NCBI RefSeq assembly: GCF_900078335.1
Contig: NZ_FKBR01000011.1
Span: forward strand, 62,001-126,000
Origin: Bordetella trematum
Lineage (GTDB): Bacteria; Pseudomonadota; Gammaproteobacteria; Burkholderiales; Burkholderiaceae_B
DNA: 64,000 bases
Direction of reading: 5' to 3'
This document shows positions 62,992-64,000 of the stretch, one piece after another (the stretch's first letter is position 1; every line of letters starts with the position of its first letter). The notes below the pieces were generated by a model. The model did no database searches. It worked only from the letters and a program-made list of their open reading frames with translations, and had not been told where the DNA came from. Position numbers and translations under genes: made by a program.

Positions 62992-64000
62992 GCGGGCAGC
63001 GCCGCCAGCTGGGCGGCGAAGTCGGTTTCTTCCTGCGGCTGCAGACAGCGCAGATCGAGCCACAGCACATCATCGGCCACGCGGCCGATGACGGGCCTGG
63101 GCAGCCCGCGCAGGCGCGCCTGCAGAGCCTGCAAGTGGCGTCCGGCGCGCCCGGCGCCCTGGTGGCGCACGGTCAGGCCGCAGCTGGGCAGCTGGTCGAC
63201 CGGCAGGGCGCCGCTGCCGATCTGGCTGAACATGGCCTGCACCCGGACCTGGAAGGCCTCGCCCAGCGCCTGCTGCAGCGGGCCGCACAGGCGCTCGGCC
63301 TGCGCCTGCATGTCGGCCTGCGCACGCGTGAGCAGGCGCAGGGTGGTCAGGCGCTCGGGCAGGTGTTCGGGTGCGCGATACAGCGCCAGCACCGGCTCCA
63401 GAGCGGCCAGCGTGAGCTTGCCGACGCGCAGCGCGCGCTTGAGCGGGTTCTTCTTGATCTTGCGGATCAGGTCGGCGCGCCCGACCAGCAGCCCGGCCTG
63501 CGGGCCGCCCAGCAGCTTGTCGCCGCTGAAGGTGACCAGATCGGCGCCGGCCTGCAGGGTCTCGCGCACGGTGTCTTCCTTGGGCAAGCCCCACTGAGCC
63601 AGATCCACCAGCGTGCCGCTGCCCAGGTCTACCGTGGCCGGCAGACCATGCGCGTGCGCCATCGCAGCCACCTCGGCCACCGGCACGCTCTTGGTGAAGC
63701 CGCTGATGGCGTAGTTGCTGCAATGCACTTTCATCAGCATCGCCGTGCGCGGGCCGATGGCGTTCTCGTAGTCGGCCGCGTGGGTGCGGTTGGTGGTGCC
63801 GATTTCAAGCAGGCGCGCGCCGGCGCGCTTCATGATGTCGGGGATGCGGAATGCCCCGCCGATCTCGACCAGCTCGCCGCGCGAGACAATCACCTCGCGC
63901 CGATCGGCCAGGGCATTGAGCATCAGCAACACGGCTGCGGCATTGTTGTTGACCACGGTGGCCGCCTCGGCGCCGGTCAGCTCGCACAGCAGGTCTTCGA
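62988..64000 (-). CDS. selA: L-seryl-tRNA(Sec) selenium transferase (SelA), 5' end outside the window
   Basis: Partial: reading continues past 64000, with ...[23 protein letters not shown] at the edge. PLP enzyme that turns Ser-tRNA(Sec) into Sec-tRNA(Sec). The PLP lysine is in [20 protein letters not shown]; other family blocks are [40 protein letters not shown] and [16 protein letters not shown]. The N-terminal tRNA-binding part lies outside. First gene of the sel group in this window. Confidence 0.97.

Overview
The window is high-GC, densely packed chromosomal DNA that looks like the Alcaligenaceae (Bordetella/Achromobacter group, Burkholderiales). The genus call is inferred from gene content and order (metX-metW, rpe-gph-trpEGDC, atpIBEFHAGDC next to hemE-priA) and from how the proteins read; no database search was possible. 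No insertion sequence, phage gene, integrase, CRISPR array or clearly broken gene was seen. Genes are read as intact except selA, which runs off the right edge.

Layout. 0-4.3 kb, minus strand: an ampG-like permease, metW and metX (with a SAM-II type riboswitch in front of metX), and an AEC-family carrier. 4.4-9.1 kb: a lysophospholipase-like hydrolase, gshA, a lipocalin, a GNAT acetyltransferase, tRNA-Arg(CCG) and a c-type cytochrome. 9.2-16.6 kb: an acyl-CoA catabolic island (3-hydroxyacyl-CoA dehydrogenase, class III CoA-transferase, acyl-CoA dehydrogenase, TetR regulator; divergently a nitronate monooxygenase and an isomerase-type crotonase; then a second crotonase). 16.6-17.9 kb: nnrD and an unrecognised 77-residue gene behind a strong promoter with two copies of a 16-bp palindrome. 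18.1-26.8 kb: one long plus-strand operon with a peptide-type ABC importer and three hydrolases. 26.9-32.5 kb: rep, priA and hemE. 32.6-40.8 kb: an orphan pseudo-receiver/Fis protein, then the complete ATP synthase operon atpIBEFHAGDC on the minus strand, with a terminator-like structure in its leader. 41.4-51.0 kb: a crotonase, an M61 PDZ peptidase, a thioredoxin-reductase-like flavoprotein, folB, ttcA, a 2-hydroxyacid dehydrogenase, dsbC, a UbiH-type hydroxylase, mltA and apaG. 51.2-56.8 kb: rpe, gph, a Trp-rich leader peptide with attenuator, trpE, trpG, trpD and trpC. 56.9-64 kb: adhP, a DsbA-fold isomerase, a LysR regulator, and the selenocysteine set selD, tRNA-Sec, selB and selA (partial).

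How the genes work together. Most of the window is housekeeping: methionine and tryptophan synthesis, glutathione, heme, folate, replication restart, ATP synthesis and tRNA modification. The accessory content is the acyl-CoA island, the importer-hydrolase operon and the selenocysteine machinery. The least explained signals are the palindrome-flanked promoter of the 77-residue gene, the terminator-like structure ahead of atpI, the palindrome-rich gap between priA and hemE, and the operator-like nested palindrome between the TetR and nitronate monooxygenase genes.
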